From positions 175,731 through 239,730 of the forward strand of contig MNCI01029114.1 of assembly GCA_015680685.1 (NCBI GenBank): a stretch of 64,000 nt of DNA, written 5' to 3'. This DNA comes from Gnetum montanum (taxonomy: Eukaryota > Streptophyta > Gnetopsida > Gnetales > Gnetaceae). The notes beneath the pieces are model-generated. The model searched no databases and was not told where the DNA came from. It worked only from the letters and a program-made list of their open reading frames with translations. The position numbers and the translations under genes were made by a program. This document shows, piece by piece, positions 60,534-64,000 of this stretch; the first letter of the stretch is position 1, and each line of letters begins with the position of its first letter.

Positions 60534-61060
60534 GTGAGATGTGTTGCAATGTAACTCTTTTTGAACCGTTATGTACAGGTGAAATGTGAAAAGATTTGTA
60601 AAGCAATTATCAAAATATCTATATCTCCAGAATTACAATGAGATGTCTTTCCTACAACTTGATGTGCTCCTGGTGGGTCCTCTCACTGCATCTAGGATAT
60701 CTTGGAAATTTAATTCCAGGAACCAAAGGAAGCTGAATGATCACCCAAAAATGCTATAAAAGAAGAGTGAGGGTGCATCCTTGAAACCACAAGGAGAAGA
60801 AGAAATAGAAGAACAATCTTGGAGATTGGACAGTCCTTTTTGAGAAGTTACACTGAGTAGTTGTGAAGGAGCTATGAGTCCTTGTGACGGAGTGACTGAG
60901 AGTGGTGAGGGAATTCGGTGTCTATGTCCTAATCCTTGGAGTGTATGCTTCTCATTCATTGTGTACTGATTGTATTTGATTCTCAAACAAGAATAAAGAG
61001 TGATTTTCTTATCTTATTCATCGAGATTCTTGGTGCTGTTTGACATCTTTCGGATCTATT
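60534..61060 (+). mobile_element. Probable small LTR (solo or TRIM-like)
   Basis: TATAAAAG at 60755-60762, then about 230 bp downstream AATAAAG (60992-60998), the spacing expected of an LTR U3-R. Ends are not clear. The region before it, 60252-60533, has no recognised feature. Confidence 0.45.
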
Positions 61061-61079
61061 TTGTGAAATCCAAGGAGAC

Positions 61080-61400
61080 TCCGTATAAGATGAGCTATAG
61101 TTAGCTTGACGGTTCTTTCTAGATGGTTTTATAGGGACCATTCTTAATTTAGAAGTGATTCTATGGAATGTCCTATATTGTTGAGATCCTTCTAGAAGGA
61201 AAACTTCCAGATGTTAAAATTAGTGTTTGTAACATGGATTTGCTATTTAAAGCTTGGATCCATAGTCATTACAAGTGAACACCTCATTGCGATCAATCCA
61301 GCTCCTATGGACATTTTCCTCAACTCTTGATGATTATATCTTGTAAATCTTATGTTTCTTATTTATCGTTTTGCATCAACTTATCTTCTGATTCCAGTTT
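61080..61400 (+). mobile_element. Copia-type LTR (related to 58.95-59.35 kb)
   Basis: Shares long similar blocks with the LTR at 58948-59350, for example TTGTTGAGATCCTTCTAGAA and the AACTTCCAG block, and a CTATTTAAA TATA-like site near 61246. The internal gag of the same kind of element follows at 61677. Confidence 0.65.
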
Positions 61401-61676
61401 TGGTTTTTTCCCAACACAATGATATTAGCAAGGTTGTAGGCTTTCCAGGTTTCTCTATGGCGGGCTCTTTTGTGTAGACTAGTGCAAGTTTCAATAGTGC
61501 ACAAATGTGATTTTGCAGAGAATAAAATTCCTAAAAGTCCTGCAGTCGGAATTTCAGGTGAAACAGTGTTTACAGAAATAGAAAAAAGGTGAAGAGGCAA
61601 ATTTTGAGTTGTTCTTTTAGATTCACCTGAATTCTTTAGTTTATTTGTTTGAAGTTTCTTGCTTGAGTGGTAGCTA

Positions 61677-62330
61677 TGGATCCAAATATTGCTCTGGTTC
61701 AAAAGTTTAATGGAAATTTCTATGACCTTTGCAAGACTAAGCTGGTAGATTTGTTGTAGGAAAAGGAATGGGCTGTGATTTTCAATAAAAATCCTTCTTC
61801 CATGACCACTAGAATTTTAGAAATTTGATAAAAGTGTACTAGCCTTGATTTGTAGGTGCACTGTAGATTCAATTCTAGTAGAATACCAAGAAAAAAAATC
61901 AAAATCAGATTTTCCCATGAAAGTGGATTCAACGTTTCAAGCTCTACATTCTGTAATCAAGTTTTTCTGCATAGGATACAACATCAGCTTGAAATGCAAA
62001 ACACTGAAATGTTGTCTGAATTATTGACAAAATTTAATACTGCAATAGCAAATCTAGTAGTGGGTCCCAAGGTTTCAAGCGTTGAATAATCACTGATTTT
62101 ATTTGGCACATTGTCGGGCAGCTATGGTTATGCACTGACAGCAATAACTGCCAATACCTTCACAAAAATGGAGTATAAGAGAGTGTAGAAACTTCATTAG
62201 GAAGACAACCACTGGTTAGGAAGAATGATAAGAAAAATATAATATCAATTTCTTAGAAATGTAATAAATGGGGGCATGTAAAGAAAGATTGCAAGTTTGT
62301 TTCTAAGTTATATCTGAAGTAGAAGAAGAA
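61677..62330 (+). pseudogene. Copia gag pseudogene
   Basis: Starts MDPNIALVQKFNGNFYDLCK and continues with frameshifts through EMLSELLTKFNTAIANL, LFGTLSGSYGYALTAITANT and a zinc knuckle CNKWGHVKKDC (about 62258-62290) whose second Cys is Trp. These are the hallmarks of the plant copia gag. Protease and downstream parts are absent; after about 62340 the sequence is no longer recognisable. Confidence 0.85.
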
Positions 62331-63027
62331 ATTAAATTTTGGTTTCAATTATGCTGTATGAACATGTAAATACAGATGTTATATAGTTTGCAACAAAGAT
62401 TAAAAAGTCAGTGATTTTTCACTAATTCGGGACAAAGTCACCAAACTTCTCATCAAAAAAAAAAGTCACAAATTCGACACAACTTTTTCAGCCAACTTTT
62501 TTGAAAAAATAATGCAAACATGGCAGTTTTTTAAAAAAAAATCATTTAAATATAATAAAATATCTTAATTTATTTTAGTTAAAAAAATTAAATTCAGAAT
62601 TCCCCAAACTTAAGTAAAGTTAAAACATTTAATAAAAATTAGTTAACAATATTTCTCTTCTACTTCTAGCTCTCAAAGCACTTATAATGAACAAATTAAT
62701 GATTAGGATGATTTTTCAGCTGATCTTGTAAAATACGACGACTCTAACAATGACAGTGATAACGATAATCATGACATTACTAATAAAGATGCAGTTGACA
62801 TGGCTAAAAGGATCTGATATATTTTTTGATGTAAATTTAGAAAAGGAGCCTGTGATAATCATGAATGAATATTTTAAAATGGAGCAAGATGCAAAAGCAT
62901 TTGCAGCTATTAGGATGGATATTAATAAAACAATTCAAAAAACATTCGAATACTGAACTTTAATAGTATTTAAGTTTATAGTAATATAGTTTGCAATTTT
63001 AAATGTTGATTATGTTTTCTGTTAATA
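62331..63027. other. AT-rich intron with acidic-frame remnant
   Basis: Mostly AT-rich. At 62655-62815 a plus-strand frame is Ser-rich then very acidic (DLVKYDDSNNDSDNDNHD) and ends in a stop. It resembles the acidic tail of some transposases, but nothing diagnostic is present. Confidence 0.35.
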
Positions 63028-64000
63028 TGTTTTTTTTTTTTTGAGAAAATGTTCAGGATTGTATTACTGAAAATTTATAGTACAAGAGTATACAGTTCGA
63101 GAGTCATCAGAGATGGCCCACCGAAAACAAAAACAAAAAGGAGGGGGTGGAAAAAACCCCTTGCGAAAAACACCGACACCCCAACCCAACAAAGACAAAG
63201 ACAAGGAGGGGGGGCAAAAACCAAAAGCGCGGATCCATATCGTCGACAGGGGAGGGGCCCTTAGGGGCGAGTCGGCAAGTGACGGCAAACGCAGCGCAGA
63301 CATTCAAGTTCATGGAGCAGGTCTAGGGTGTTGCAATGCTCCTTGGTATCCATGAAGTTTGCCGCCTGCTGGATACCTTGCATAGCAGACTCCCGCCTGC
63401 TTCGGTCATCCGATGAATCCCCTGCATCCGGATGATAATGCGCTAAGGTTCGCCGGATATGTCTCCGAAGCTCCCCCCAGGAGCGCTCACAGCTGATGCC
63501 CAAGATGAGGTATGGGCATTGCCCCTCCCTAAGCCACTGGCGGGCACTGTGCTCGTGTGCCCGGTCCAGCTAGCATTGTCTCTGCGCCTCCTCCTCCTGC
63601 AGATGTTCCTGCTTTGCCCTTTCCACCTCTTCCTGGGCTCTACGGGCTACATCCTCCTACCGCAATTCCTCCCACACCTGGGCTCGGATCTCGTCAACGA
63701 GCCAGGCCCGAGTAGCCTCTGCCGTGAGCTCAAGCTGTCGAATCTGCTCCTGTTCTCGCTCGCAGAACTGGGCTTCTCACTTGTTCCATTTAGCCTCCCA
63801 TTCTCGTCACTCAGCCTCCTGTGCAGCGGTTGCGGCTCGTTGTTCAGCTTGTTGCAGTTCCTCAGCCCAGTTGGAGCGGCCACTGGGGGGTCAGGCAAGG
63901 GGGGGACCGTCCTAGCAGCAAGGAGGCGCGAGCCTCGCTGGGAGCAGCGCCCCCAAGCGAAGGTGGTTGTTGGCAGAGCCCAATGAGTTGCCCGGCCGGG
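63028..64000 (-). mobile_element. LINE 3' part, CpG-rich, with coiled coil and J-like C-terminus
   Basis: Runs in from beyond the right edge. Read leftwards: coiled coil 63890-63540 (QLELTAEATRAWLVDEIRAQ; AQEEVERAKQEHLQEEE), J-like domain to the stop before 63261, about 210 bp T/C-rich 3' UTR, end motif TAATACAATCCTGAACATTT followed by TCTC, and A12 (plus-strand T-run about 63031-63042). Four stops in the coiled coil are CGA-to-TGA or CAG-to-TAG type. Far more CpG and GC than anywhere else, suggesting the youngest LINE here. Confidence 0.8.
63261..63530 (-). pseudogene. J-domain-like C-terminus of LINE (copy 7, intact HPD)
   Basis: An open frame of about 90 codons reads ARQWLREGQCPYLILGIS, ERSWGELRRHIRRTLAHYHP, then DAGDSSDD, SAMQGIQQAANFMDTKEH, and ends in HLPTRP and a stop at 63261-63263. 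HPD lies at 63426-63434. It is continuous with the coiled coil upstream and is the C-terminus of that frame. Known J-domain features seen: Y-x-x-L-G, basic helix II, H-P-D, and a helix III with Q-x-A. Helix I and the helix III Phe are less clear. Confidence 0.75.

Noticed and set aside
60741-60986. 81-codon minus-strand frame
   Set aside because: Lies within an LTR-like segment between a TATA box and a polyadenylation signal; no similarity to a known protein seen.
62750-62956. Small plus-strand ORF of 68 codons
   Set aside because: AT-rich and short; the neighbouring frame is acidic, but neither is recognisable as a host gene.
63459-63986. Long plus-strand open frame of 175 codons at the right edge
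   Set aside because: It is the antisense of the LINE coiled coil; the Leu/Ser/Pro-rich translation is the typical shadow of a Glu/Gln/Arg-rich coding strand.
59778-64000. Further upstream MOS14 exon
   Set aside because: Searched the minus strand for the conserved block preceding exon 1 and found none; the region is filled by LTR, gag and LINE sequence.
1-64000. CRISPR arrays, operons, ribosome binding sites, bacterial genes
   Set aside because: Spliced exons, retrotransposons and composition are those of a plant nuclear genome; no regularly spaced repeats were seen.

Overview
The window looks like nuclear DNA of a plant with a very large genome, most likely a gymnosperm; a fern cannot be excluded. 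It holds one recognisable host gene, on the minus strand, split into eleven exons spread over 58.1 kb. Its pieces read as the central and C-terminal HEAT-repeat part of the SR-protein import receptor MOS14/TRN-SR (animal TNPO3, importin-13 family). Exons total 1,366 nt, about 2% of the window. Seven introns are 3.1-13.4 kb and three are only 85-95 bp. Neither gene end is present: the 5' part lies beyond position 64000 and the 3' part below position 1652.

The long introns are packed with decayed retrotransposons. Roughly 32 kb, about half the window, comes from L1-like LINEs in both orientations: ORF1 with a DUF4283-like domain and zinc knuckle, an endonuclease, a reverse transcriptase, a zf-RVT-like region and a 3' tail. 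From right to left: a LINE 3' end cut by the window edge (63.0-64.0 kb); copia gag, LTRs and a LINE tail (58.5-62.3 kb); exon 1; a LINE RT fragment and a copia element with 5-bp target duplication (53.3-57.6 kb); a Ty3-like gag-protease relic, an LTR and a SINE (49.5-52.3 kb); exon 2; a LINE (44.9-47.8 kb); exons 3 and 4; a nearly complete LINE (36.9-43.4 kb), another LINE (34.2-36.9 kb), an LTR and a third LINE (30.6-33.3 kb); exons 5 and 6; two adjoining LINEs (18.4-24.3 kb) and a LINE 3' end (17.0-18.0 kb); exon 7; two tail-to-tail LINE pieces (14.2-15.8 kb); exons 8 and 9; a Ty3-like LTR, LINE fragments and a LINE with an assembly gap (2.5-12.0 kb); exons 10 and 11.

The most interesting signal is inside the LINEs. 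Seven copies end, just before the LINE 3' untranslated region, in a coiled coil followed by a J-domain-like segment (Y-x-x-x-G, basic helix, HPD loop, then an F-x-x-F/I-Q-type helix). Two copies keep HPD; four others differ from it only by C-to-T or G-to-A type changes and the last by two transitions. The order RT, a conserved tail domain, coiled coil, J-like segment, 3' end recurs in separate insertions, so it looks like an inherited part of these LINEs. I do not know of a described LINE with a C-terminal J domain.

All calls are by eye from translation and remembered family features. TE boundaries are approximate unless a terminus is named.
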